Source of the DNA: Bacteroidales bacterium
Lineage (GTDB): Bacteria > Bacteroidota > Bacteroidia > Bacteroidales > Bacteroidaceae
DNA: 20,961 bases
Direction: 5' to 3'
NCBI GenBank assembly: GCA_004558865.1
Contig: SFCY01000029.1
Coordinates: 1 to 20,961, forward strand
Below are positions 6,625 through 14,126 of the stretch, one piece after another. Both the position numbers and the translations under genes were made by a program. The notes under the pieces are model-generated. The model was not told where the DNA came from. It worked only from the letters and a program-made list of their open reading frames with translations, and searched no databases. The stretch's first letter is position 1, and the number at the start of each line of letters is the position of its first letter.

Positions 6625-7439
6625 TGACAGGCTTCATCGACACACACGCCCACCTCGACGGTGGGGAGTTTCGCGAGGATCTTCCGCAAGTGGTCCTGCG
6701 GGCCAAGCAAGCGGGGGTGAAGAAGGTGTTCATCCCCGCCATCAACGCCGACAACGTGGGCGACGTGCTGCGCGTCTGTAGGCAATATCCCGGGTTCGCA
6801 TTTCCGATGGTGGGCCTGCAGCCCGAGGAGGTGAATGACGACTGGGCCGACCAGCTCAAGCGCATGAAGGCGATGCTCGACGAGAGTATGGCCCTGCCCC
6901 TTGGACAGCGCGCCGAGGGCAATCGCTTCATTGCCATTGGCGAGGTGGGGCTTGACTTCTATTGGTCGCGCGAGTTTGAGCGGCAGCAGCTGGAGGCCTT
7001 CGAGCAACAGGTGAAGTGGGCCGCAGCCTACGGGCTGCCTCTGATGATCCACTGCCGCAAGGCGCAGAACGAGCTTCTGCGCATCCTCCGCCCCTACGAG
7101 AGCCAACTCCGTGGCGGTGTGTTCCATTGCTTCACCGGCAACCAGCAAGAGGCCCGCGAGTTTCTGCGCATGGAAAAGTTTGTCTTGGGCGTGGGCGGAG
7201 TCTCCACGTTCAAGAGCAGCCATCTGCGCGAGGACTTGCCGGCTTCGGTGCCGCTCGACCGCATTGTGCTTGAGACCGACAGTCCCTACATGGCTCCCGT
7301 TCCCCATCGTGGGGAGCGCAATGAGAGTGCTTTCGTTGGGCTGGTCCTCAAGCAATTGGCCGCTTGCTATGGTGTCGGCGAGGACGAAGTGGCCCGCCAG
7401 ACCAACACCAACGTGCGCCGTGTCTTCGGCTTCGACTGA
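6624..7439 (+). CDS. TatD family metal-dependent hydrolase
   Basis: This 271-residue TIM-barrel hydrolase of the TatD family is related to magnesium-dependent DNases (3'-5' exonuclease activity in E. coli TatD). Metal-ligand positions are visible: His8 and His10 in DTHAHLD, Glu107 in GEVGLDFYW, His143 in MIHCRKA, His168 in FHCFTG, and Asp219 in LETDSPY. The conserved GxHP motif near residue 64 reads GLQPEEV, with Gln in place of His, an uncommon substitution that may change activity. The ATG at 6624 overlaps the TGA of the upstream prenyl synthase gene, which fixes the start and implies translational coupling. A strong terminator follows 47 bases after the stop. The physiological substrate cannot be inferred. 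Confidence 0.9.
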   Translation: MTGFIDTHAHLDGGEFREDLPQVVLRAKQAGVKKVFIPAINADNVGDVLRVCRQYPGFAFPMVGLQPEEVNDDWADQLKRMKAMLDESMALPLGQRAEGNRFIAIGEVGLDFYWSREFERQQLEAFEQQVKWAAAYGLPLMIHCRKAQNELLRILRPYESQLRGGVFHCFTGNQQEAREFLRMEKFVLGVGGVSTFKSSHLREDLPASVPLDRIVLETDSPYMAPVPHRGERNESAFVGLVLKQLAACYGVGEDEVARQTNTNVRRVFGFD

Positions 7440-7485
7440 TTTTGCTTGGCTCATCCCGCTTCGTCGGGAGGACAGCCATGGAGCG

Positions 7486-7524
7486 AAAAAACGTCCGACA
7501 GGGATTGGCTGTCGGACGTTTTTT
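7486..7524. terminator. Bidirectional intrinsic terminator
   Basis: AAAAAACGTCCGACAG (7486-7501) pairs perfectly with CTGTCGGACGTTTTTT (7509-7524) around a seven-base loop. Six-T tracts occur in both directions, suiting the convergent tatD (plus) and marR-type (minus) genes. Confidence 0.9.
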
Positions 7525-7609
7525 GTCTTTTGGTGCAAAGCTGTCATCCGTTAGAGGCCACACGCTTGAGGGCATATTGGCGTTCGAGGGATTCTGTTTG
7601 CATTGCATT

Positions 7610-7972
7610 CTATGGCCGGGCAATCAATTTTTGCAGTTCCTGGGGCAACTGCAGCTTGTCGCAGTGAACGTGCTGGAGAAGCTCCTCGCCCGACTTGGTC
7701 AGATGAAACCTGCAGCTGCGGCCATCCTCCTTGCAAAGCACGCGCCTCACGTAGCCTCTCTGCTGCATGGCCGCAACCACCTTTGAGGAATTGGAACGGG
7801 AGAGCCCCATGCCCTCGGCAATCTCCCCAGCCGTAAGGTCGGCTTTCTCCGAGAGCAGGCACAAAAGCATGGCCTCATTGATGTTGACTCCAAGAAGCCT
7901 GTTCAGTTCCAACTCAAAAGCCCCTATGGCCCTATATATCTTCCGTATCGCACAGATACACGCTGTTTCCAT
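7610..7972 (-). CDS. MarR-family winged-helix regulator
   Basis: This small 120-residue protein has a MarR-like winged helix-turn-helix. Helix 1 (CAIRKIYRAIGAFELELNRL) supports dimerisation. LTAGEIAEGMGLSRSNSSKVVAAMQQRGYVRR (about 47-77) is the helix-turn-helix, and the wing is around KEDGRSCRFHLT (81-92). It is shorter than many MarR proteins, with a reduced C-terminal helix. The ATG at 7972 is the only sensible start. It lies 122 bases downstream of the thioredoxin lipoprotein gene on the same strand with no separate promoter seen, so the two may be co-transcribed. Several cysteines (5, 7, 38, 80, 87, 104) could allow redox sensing, but that is inference. It ends at a shared bidirectional terminator. 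Confidence 0.85.
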   Translation of the reverse strand: METACICAIRKIYRAIGAFELELNRLLGVNINEAMLLCLLSEKADLTAGEIAEGMGLSRSNSSKVVAAMQQRGYVRRVLCKEDGRSCRFHLTKSGEELLQHVHCDKLQLPQELQKLIARP

Positions 7973-8094
7973 ATCCTGTGAAGATTCATCTTTCCCAATT
8001 CATGGACTCCAGACCGAGGCTGTACGTATGCCCCAAGGAGGATGCAACGCAAGCAGACTCAGCCTGAGGCCATGCATGGGAATACGTTATGCGC

Positions 8095-8577
8095 TCACTT
8101 GAGGATTTCCGTCACTGCGCTGTCGAGCTGTCCAAAGCCCATGGCGCCCACACTCATCTGGGGTTCGCCCTTGAGCGGGATGAAGAGCAGGGATGGGATG
8201 GACTGAATGCCAAACATCGCGGCGAGCTGCTGCTCCTTGTCAACGTCCACCTTGTACACGTCCACCTTGCCGTCATACTTCTCGGCGATCTGCTCCACAA
8301 TGGGCGCCGTCATCTTGCAGGGGCCGCACCAAGTGGCGTAGAAGTCGATAAGCGCGGGACGCTCTCCCTCAAACACCCACTCTGAGGGATGCTTCTCAAA
8401 GTCCATCACCTTGCTCTTGAACTCTTCGGTGGTCAATTCTTTCACTTTCATTGTCTTATTCTCCTTTACTTGTTGTTGCTGCTCCGTGTTGGGCTGCTTC
8501 TGCTGACTGCATGCGCTTGCACCGAAAGCCAGTCCGAACACGAGAGCCATTGCTTTGATTAAACGATTTCTATCCAT
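8095..8577 (-). CDS. Periplasmic thioredoxin lipoprotein
   Basis: This 160-residue thioredoxin-fold protein has an N-terminal lipoprotein-type signal (MDRNRLIKAMALVFGLAFGASAC, lipidated Cys23 predicted). A Gln-rich linker follows, then a full thioredoxin domain with WCGPC at 83-87 and the cis-proline Pro128 in SIPSL. It would act as a membrane-anchored periplasmic disulfide reductase or oxidase, similar to Bacteroides TrxP. The ATG at 8577 is chosen over an upstream in-frame ATG because it gives a proper signal peptide and because the promoter at 8602-8632 would lie inside the longer version. It precedes the marR-type gene on the same strand. Confidence 0.9.
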   Translation of the reverse strand: MDRNRLIKAMALVFGLAFGASACSQQKQPNTEQQQQVKENKTMKVKELTTEEFKSKVMDFEKHPSEWVFEGERPALIDFYATWCGPCKMTAPIVEQIAEKYDGKVDVYKVDVDKEQQLAAMFGIQSIPSLLFIPLKGEPQMSVGAMGFGQLDSAVTEILK

Positions 8578-8601
8578 AATAGTTTCCTTTGGAAAACGTT
8601 G

Positions 8602-8632
8602 CAAAGGTAAGCATAAATCCAATACCAACAAA
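8602..8632 (-). promoter_or_regulatory. Promoter of the thioredoxin gene
   Basis: CAAAGGTA (8602-8609) reads TACCTTTG and CAAA (8629-8632) reads TTTG on the minus strand, spaced by 19 bases. This is a full consensus match 25 bases upstream of the chosen ATG. Confidence 0.65.
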
Positions 8633-8780
8633 ATTTCCAACGGAAAATATTTATAGTTTAACGATTATTTGCAAGTGGCTTGCCAATGGACGAGGAATCA
8701 GCGTATTGTGGCCTCTATGCAGCCTACATTAATTTGACCAGCTAAAGATACGAAATCGTCGAGCCTGGATTGCCAAAAGC

Positions 8781-8819
8781 AAAGGCTGGTCCCACTTCTA
8801 TGGTGGAACCAGCCTTTTT
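8781..8819. terminator. Terminator hairpin after the symporter gene
   Basis: Arms 8781-8795 and 8803-8817 form a 15-bp stem with one G-U pair (AAAGGCTGGTCCCAC / GTGGAACCAGCCTTT) around seven bases. The plus-strand T-tract (8815-8819) is good; on the minus strand, the direction of the symporter, it reads CCTTTGCTTTT. Confidence 0.7.
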
Positions 8820-8868
8820 CGCTCCGAAAGGAGCTTCTGCGGCCAATGCGCATCGCAAGGCGATGGGG

Positions 8869-10280
8869 TCAGCCCTGCGAAGCCCGCTTCTTGGCGGCTT
8901 CCTCTGCCTTGAGCCGTTTGGCCATCCTCACGGCCTCCTTCATGTGGTCTTTCTCTGCCACCACCTTTGGAGCCAAATAGATCAGGGCAATGACGTTGGG
9001 GATGACTATGAAGAAGTTGAAGGTGTCGGCGAGTTCCCAAATCAACGGCACTTCCACCACCGACGCCACAACGACAAGAAGCATGACCAACACGCGGTAG
9101 GCCTTGATGGGCTTCTCGCCGAAAAGATAGCGCACGTTTTGCGCGGCAAAGAAATACCACCCCACGATGGTCTCATGGCGAAGAAGAACAGGGAAATGGC
9201 AACGAAGAATGTGCCGACATCGCCGAACGAAGAGTAATAGGCATTCTGCATGAGCTGGATTCCCACCAGCGAGGTGTTGGGTTGTATGACTCCAGACATC
9301 AGCAGCACAAGCCCGGTGAGGGTGCAGATGACCAAGTCGACACTGATGCCCACGATGGCCATCATACCCTGCTCATAGCTGTTGTGCACCTTTGCGATGG
9401 CGTGGGCGTGGGGCGTGGTGCCCAGTCCAGCCTCGTTGCTGAACAAGCCGCGGCTCACACCATAGCGGATGGCGCTCATCACCGAGTAGCCCACAGCTCC
9501 GCCCACACCCGCATTGGCTGTGAAGGCATCCTTGAAGATGTCGCCGAAGACGGGAAGGAGACTGCCAATGTGGAGGAAGATGAACACCAGGCTGCTCGCG
9601 ATGAACAATCCGGCCATCAGGGGGACCACTTTCTCGGCAAAGGAGGCGATGCGCGTGATGCCGCCCGAGAGCACCAGCCCCACGAACACGGCGAGGAAGA
9701 TTCCCGTCCAAAGCGCGTCGATGTGGCCGGGCAGGATGGCGGCCATGGCCGAACTGATGGAGTTGGCCTGCACCATGATGCCTATCATGCCCAGGGCCAG
9801 GATGAAGAAGATGGCAAAGACGTATGCGAGCCATTTGCAGCGTAGACCATTCTGGATATAATAGGAAGGCCCGCCGACGATGTGCCCGTCGGGAGTGGTC
9901 GTCTTGTAGAGTTGTCCGAGGATGGCTTCGGCGAAGTTGGTTGACATGCCGAGGATCGCGCTCACCCACATCCAGAACAAAGCCCCGGGTCCTCCCATGA
10001 GCAAAGCCATGGCCACGCCAACGATGTTGCCCGTGCCCACCTGCGAGGCGATGGCTGTGGAGAGAGCCTGTATAGGGCTCATTCCCGCCGACGCCGTTGC
10101 CTTCTCTTTGTCGCGCGGACGCTTCAGAATGTTGCGCCATGTGCGGAGGTAATAGCGGGGCACGAACTTCAGCCGGATAGTGAAGTAGATTCCGGCACCC
10201 AACAATACAAACACCAATATAGGTCCGATAATGTCGCTGTTCAGTTGCTTGACGAAGCCATAGATTGCATCTTGATTCAT
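8869..10280 (-). pseudogene. Alanine/glycine:sodium symporter (AGCS family), frameshifted
   Basis: The gene encodes a multi-spanning inner-membrane AGCS carrier importing alanine or glycine with sodium. The first frame (start ATG 10280) gives SDIIGPILVFVLLGAGIYFTIRL, ALSTAIASQVGTGNIVGVA, FAEAILGQLYK, GGPSYYIQNG and GLFSNEAGLGTTPHAHA, all typical. After FVAISLFFFAM at about 9174 the frame diverges into nonsense ending at 9042. The true continuation, TIVGWYFFAAQNVRYLFGEK through LIYLAPKVVAEKD to the TGA at 8869-8871, lies in another frame. The junction on the minus strand reads GCC-ATG-AGACC-ATC-GTG, where one more base (AGnACC) would restore a protein of about 471 residues, normal for the family. 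Either a recent loss-of-function mutation or a sequencing error is possible. Both parts are otherwise intact, so an error or very young lesion is likely. Confidence 0.88.
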
Positions 10281-10526
10281 AGTATGGTTTTTATTTCTGC
10301 GCCACTGCGGTTTAGGTTTCCAATCGTTATTTTTTGAGGCAGACTCTTTCCACCCTTGCTGTCATGCCACAGAAAGACGCTTGCTGAATGGCGCAGTTGG
10401 CAGCGAGGAATCCCTGCGGCGTGGCTTGCACGACCTTGACAGGCCGCTATCATCTTGTTGTCATGCATCATCGCGACGACTCCCCCACCCTATCGGCCCA
10501 AGAGGAGGCCGCGCGTGCATCGGATG
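10281..10526 (-). other. Long 5' leader of the symporter gene
   Basis: About 245 bases lie between the predicted transcription start and the symporter ATG. A short open frame here (10277-10471 minus) shows no protein-family resemblance. I looked for the conserved core elements of a glycine riboswitch and do not see them. No function is assigned, but the length leaves room for a cis-acting element. Confidence 0.3.
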
Positions 10527-10557
10527 CAAATATAATGAAAATTCCCAAAAAGCCAAG
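10527..10557 (-). promoter_or_regulatory. Promoter of the symporter gene
   Basis: CAAATATA (10527-10534) reads TATATTTG and CAAG (10554-10557) reads CTTG on the minus strand, with a 19-base spacer. The -7 box is a full match and the -33 a three-of-four match. Confidence 0.5.
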
Positions 10558-10612
10558 CAAAGAAAGCTGCCAATTTGCTTATTTTTTTATGATTTTCCGC
10601 AATCAACCAACC

Positions 10613-10900
10613 GAAGCTTCGGCACAGCGGATATTTTTCGTGGATCGGATATGCCATTTCATTTCGTATTGTCCAGACTTTGCCAATGCGAAATGGTAAC
10701 GGAAAATCATGGACAGGCTTGTCACCAAAGGTGTGGGTCTGAAGCAATGGGGAGGCCGTCGAGCTTGATCGTAAGGCCACCCCACCGCTTCAGACCCATA
10801 GCTCCGGTAGGAGCGTAAGCCTGGACGTGACCATTTTCCTTCCCCTTTCCATAAAAACTTACCATGAATCCACGGATAATATCCGCTGTGCCGAAGCTTC
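10613..10900. mobile_element. MITE-like palindromic element with 33-bp terminal inverted repeats
   Basis: GAAGCTTCGGCACAGCGGAT begins the left end (10613-10645). The right end (10868-10900) is its inverse complement at 31 of 33 positions. Inside, GGGTCTGAAGC...GGCC (10735-10757) pairs with 10775-10797 at 20 of 23 positions around a 17-base loop. Smaller complementary stretches, such as CATTTCGTATTG against CAATGCGAAATG, and GGAAAAT/ATTTTCC arms, lie between, so nearly the whole 288 bases folds as one imperfect hairpin with side stems. No coding sequence is supported. It fits a non-autonomous transposon (MITE) or a large structured RNA. Target-site duplications are not evident. Part of its left arm recurs at 16255-16276. 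Confidence 0.55.
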
Positions 10901-10915
10901 AGCAACTGTAGGATT

Positions 10916-11030
10916 GGAAACCGTACCCGACTGCAGGGGCAGTGACTCGTGCCGGCCACAAAGAAACGGCCCTAAGAAGAAGAGTAACAATCACTCTACC
11001 CACACGCCCCTGCAATTGGACACAGTTCCC
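10916..11030 (-). other. 25-bp imperfect stem enclosing a 65-base structured region
   Basis: The arms 10916-10940 and 11006-11030 are complementary at 19 of 25 positions, including TGCAGGGGC/GCCCCTGCA. All six mismatches are transitions, and five of them become G-U pairs if the minus strand is transcribed. This is what an RNA stem would show. Inside are an AGAGT/ACTCT hairpin and a GGCC/GGCC stem. A 6-bp CCACTC/GAGTGG hairpin (about 11029-11049) and an AT-rich 8-bp hairpin (11058-11080) follow on the right. No promoter or known RNA family was recognised. Confidence 0.4.
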
Positions 11031-11108
11031 ACTCCTTGCGTTTGAGTGGTTGACGCCCTTATATATAATAGGTATATAAGCGAGGGTCGGCCGCCGAAGC
11101 GCTTCCTG

Positions 11109-13805
11109 CTAATGGGTGGTGAAGTATTTGGCGATGGGCTGCATAAAGGGTGTGATGTCGCGCGGATGCTGCCCGCCCTTGTAGTCATAACGGATGTCGC
11201 CCACACAAACGCGAATCCTTTTCCGCGCCCGCGACAGAGCCACGTAGAATTTGCGGGCATCCTCCTTCACCATTCTCTCATCGCCTTTGGTGTAGTAGTT
11301 CGGATAGCGGCCATCCACAGCGTCGAAGATGAAGACATTGTCATATTCCAACCCCTTGGCCTTATGCACCGTGGTGACGTATACGCGCTCGTTCATGGAG
11401 GAGCTGCCACAGAGGTCGGCTTCCTTCAACGTGTTGAGTTCCACCACGTGGGCGTCAATCTGCTCCTTCAGAGAGGGCGTGGCCTTGGCGTCGATCAGGT
11501 CCTGCGCGAGATAGTCGAGGATATGGCCAAAGCCCCTCACCTCATGGAAGCGGTGTTCCAGCCGCATCCACTTGTACACGGAGCGCATCTCCTCCACCAG
11601 GATGGGCTCCGATCCATTGAGGTGGCGATGGTAGAGAATCTCGCGGTCGTGGAGATAGAGTTGCTGGTAATACTGCCGCAGGAAGGTGACGTAGGCCTTC
11701 ACGTTGCCGCCCTGTAGCCATTCCCGCTGTCGGGGCACCACCTCGCGCGCCTTGTCCAGGCAGTAGGCCACGAGCGAGCAAGTGGCGAACACATCGTCGT
11801 CGGCGAGGTGGGAGTTCTGACCCTCCAGGCCAAGCTCCTCCAAGAGGCTCTTCAGCTTGAACCGCTTCAGGTCGGGGCGCAGGAGACGTATGATCCGCAG
11901 GCTGTCGAAGCACACGGGATGCAGTTGCTCCAAGCTCCGGCCGGGCAGACAGCGGCGCATGTTCTCGCTCAGTATGTGATAGTCGTAGTCGGCATTGTGG
12001 CCCAGCAGCACGCAGCCCTCGGCGTAGGTCAAGAAGCGACTTATGCCCTCGGCTGGAGGAAGAAGCTCGTGATGCTTCCTCTCCTCTATGATGGGGTTCA
12101 CCACGTCGCCCAGCATCGCGGGGATGGGACGGTCGGAACGCAGATAGACGCAGAAGCCGCTGCCGGGAACGACGCGCCCGCCACGCATCTTCTTGGCCGC
12201 GATCTGCAGGATGTCGTCCTCGAAGACGTTGAGCCCCGTGGTCTCCGTGTCGAACACCACGATGTCGCCCGCATCGGCCGCCTCCACAAACTCATTCATA
12301 TAGGTGCTGGAGTCGTAGACCAACACATCGGAGGGCATCATGGCGCGCGACTTGAAGCCCTGAATGAAGGCGCGGCAGGCGGCCGACGTGCTGAGGACCC
12401 CCAGCCCGCGCACAATCCTTGTCCACGCCATGAAGTTGAGCTCGTTGGACAAAACGTCGAAATGGGCGAAGAGGCACTTCACCTCGGGCGTGGAGAACAT
12501 GTCGTCGCCCGAGATCTTAAAGTGGGGGATGTGGGCCGCCTGAAGGGTCTCGCTCATCCGCTGGGCGTCGCTGTTGGAATTGACGATGACAGCCATCGTC
12601 TCGGTGTCGGTATAGCGTAGGCAAGCGGCCACCATGCGGCCCACGTCGCCGAACTCGTCCTCCATGTCGTTGCTGTGCACGATGCGCAGCTCGTTGCCTT
12701 GGCCGCCGTCTTGGTCGGCTGCGACGGGAAGAAGCTCGGGCGAGATTCCCATTAGCTTCTCGGCATAGTCGTTGAACACCCGCAGCAGATAGCTGGGCGA
12801 CCTGTGATTGACACCAAGGTGGTGGATATGGCCGCTGCACCGCGAACGCAGCCGCTCGATGCCGTCGAGCTTGGCTCCCATAAAGGAGAAGATGGCCTGC
12901 TGCTCATCGCCGAGATACATCACCGTTGCCCCGGGGGCCGTAAGCAGGTCGACGAGACTCAACTGCAGGGGATTCAGGTCCTGCACCTCGTCCACCTGCA
13001 CCCACCGATAGCGGGGATACTGGTGGGCGGAGTCGTTCTGCAGGATGTCGAAGGTGAGGATGAGCAGGTCCTCAAAATCGAGCAGGTGGTGGTCGGCCTT
13101 GTATTTCTCATAGCTGTGGGCCAGGCTGAGTTTCTGCAGCGTCTGTCGCATCCGCCCCACATTCTTGCCGCGGTAGCCCTCGCCGTCGAGCTGTGACAGA
13201 TAGAAATCGGCGTGGCGGTAGATGTCGTCCAGGGCCTGAGGCGTGAACGCCATTCGCTGCACGCCGCAGACCTGCTGGAGCGACGCCACATCCTCGCCCT
13301 CCAACGCTTCGGGATGCAGGCGCACCTCGCGCGGATGGCCGTTGACCACCTGATGGACAAGATGGGAGAGCTGCATCACCTGCGAGTAGTATCTGCGGCG
13401 GTGGAAATCGCCGTTCACCTTCTCCTCGTCCTCGTCGAGGTAGCGCGCGATGATGCTCACGGTCTCTTCGTCGTCGATGATGGCGGAGTCGGCGGCCACA
13501 AGCTCATGGGCAAAGAGGAAGCGCGAGCAGAAGCGGTGGACGTTGCCCACGAACATCCGCTCCACGCTGTCGTCGTCGCCTACCGTAGCGTGGATGCGCT
13601 CAAACATGCCGCGCGCCGCACGGTTGGTGAATGTCAGGCAGAGCATGTCGGCGAACGGCACACCCTGCCTGTGGGCCAGGCGCACGCGCTCGCTGAGGAT
13701 CTGCGTCTTACCGCAGCCGGGCGAGGCAAGCACAAGATGAAAGCCGCCATCGGCCTCCAACACCTCACGCTGGCTCTCGTCGGGGACAAAACCGATATTC
13801 TTCAT
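11109..13805 (-). CDS. UvrD/PcrA-like helicase with embedded DEDDh exonuclease domain
   Basis: This 898-residue protein combines a superfamily 1A DNA helicase with a 3'-5' exonuclease. Helicase motifs: Walker A ASPGCGKT (27-34), TFTNRAARGM (58-67), DEVQD (272-276), GDEQQAIFSFMGA (299-311), GVNHRSP (331-337). Then at about 512-690 comes a complete DnaQ-like domain: DTETTG (519-524), GHNADYD (602-608) and H666 with D671 in HLADDD. The helicase resumes with VYVTTVHKAKGLEYDNVFIF (808-827) and FYVALSRARKR (853-863). All catalytic residues expected of both activities are present. A DNA repair or replication-restart role is inferred; in other Bacteroidetes such fusions are annotated simply as UvrD helicases. 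The ATG at 13805 (MKNIGFVPDESQREVLEA) is preferred over an upstream in-frame ATG because homology starts there and the promoter at 13836-13866 lies upstream. It is a single-gene unit. Confidence 0.93.
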   Translation of the reverse strand: MKNIGFVPDESQREVLEADGGFHLVLASPGCGKTQILSERVRLAHRQGVPFADMLCLTFTNRAARGMFERIHATVGDDDSVERMFVGNVHRFCSRFLFAHELVAADSAIIDDEETVSIIARYLDEDEEKVNGDFHRRRYYSQVMQLSHLVHQVVNGHPREVRLHPEALEGEDVASLQQVCGVQRMAFTPQALDDIYRHADFYLSQLDGEGYRGKNVGRMRQTLQKLSLAHSYEKYKADHHLLDFEDLLILTFDILQNDSAHQYPRYRWVQVDEVQDLNPLQLSLVDLLTAPGATVMYLGDEQQAIFSFMGAKLDGIERLRSRCSGHIHHLGVNHRSPSYLLRVFNDYAEKLMGISPELLPVAADQDGGQGNELRIVHSNDMEDEFGDVGRMVAACLRYTDTETMAVIVNSNSDAQRMSETLQAAHIPHFKISGDDMFSTPEVKCLFAHFDVLSNELNFMAWTRIVRGLGVLSTSAACRAFIQGFKSRAMMPSDVLVYDSSTYMNEFVEAADAGDIVVFDTETTGLNVFEDDILQIAAKKMRGGRVVPGSGFCVYLRSDRPIPAMLGDVVNPIIEERKHHELLPPAEGISRFLTYAEGCVLLGHNADYDYHILSENMRRCLPGRSLEQLHPVCFDSLRIIRLLRPDLKRFKLKSLLEELGLEGQNSHLADDDVFATCSLVAYCLDKAREVVPRQREWLQGGNVKAYVTFLRQYYQQLYLHDREILYHRHLNGSEPILVEEMRSVYKWMRLEHRFHEVRGFGHILDYLAQDLIDAKATPSLKEQIDAHVVELNTLKEADLCGSSSMNERVYVTTVHKAKGLEYDNVFIFDAVDGRYPNYYTKGDERMVKEDARKFYVALSRARKRIRVCVGDIRYDYKGGQHPRDITPFMQPIAKYFTTH

Positions 13806-13835
13806 GATTCTGTTTTCATACGTTCTGGATGTATG

Positions 13836-13866
13836 CAAAGATAATGGAAATCTGACGAAGAACAAA
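13836..13866 (-). promoter_or_regulatory. Promoter of the helicase-exonuclease gene
   Basis: CAAAGATA (13836-13843) reads TATCTTTG and CAAA (13863-13866) reads TTTG on the minus strand with a 19-base spacer, a full consensus match 31 bases before the ATG. Confidence 0.7.
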
Positions 13867-13986
13867 ACAAACCTCAGAAAATGTCATTTTGACACACCAC
13901 AGGGCGGGAAAAGCAGGATGGAACTTTGTTTTTCACAATCATTAATCATATTTACACCCGCACATTGTGGATTTGTCAGCGATTTA

Positions 13987-14018
13987 TTTGGCGGTTGAAA
14001 TAAATTCCACTACCTTTG
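13987..14018 (+). promoter_or_regulatory. Promoter of sucCD
   Basis: TTTG at 13987-13990 and TACCTTTG at 14011-14018 are separated by 20 bases, an ideal match. It leaves an untranslated leader of about 100 bases that contains a small TTCCC/GGGAA hairpin near 14069-14082. Confidence 0.7.
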
Positions 14019-14126
14019 CAATGAACTTGATAACCATTCTACGAGCCAACACAACGCACCGCAGAAAGATTTCCCAAGGGGGAACACAGAAAGAATAATC
14101 AACAACTATTAGTAAAGCAATTTGCT

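Noticed and set aside
10277..10471. Small leader peptide gene on the minus strand
   Set aside because: The 64-residue frame overlaps the symporter start, has no family resemblance and no ribosome site.
10281..10526. Glycine riboswitch upstream of the symporter
   Set aside because: The conserved aptamer core segments are not recognisable on the minus strand.
10916..11030. Firm call as 6S RNA
   Set aside because: The overall shape is suggestive but no conserved primary-sequence elements were identified and no promoter was found.
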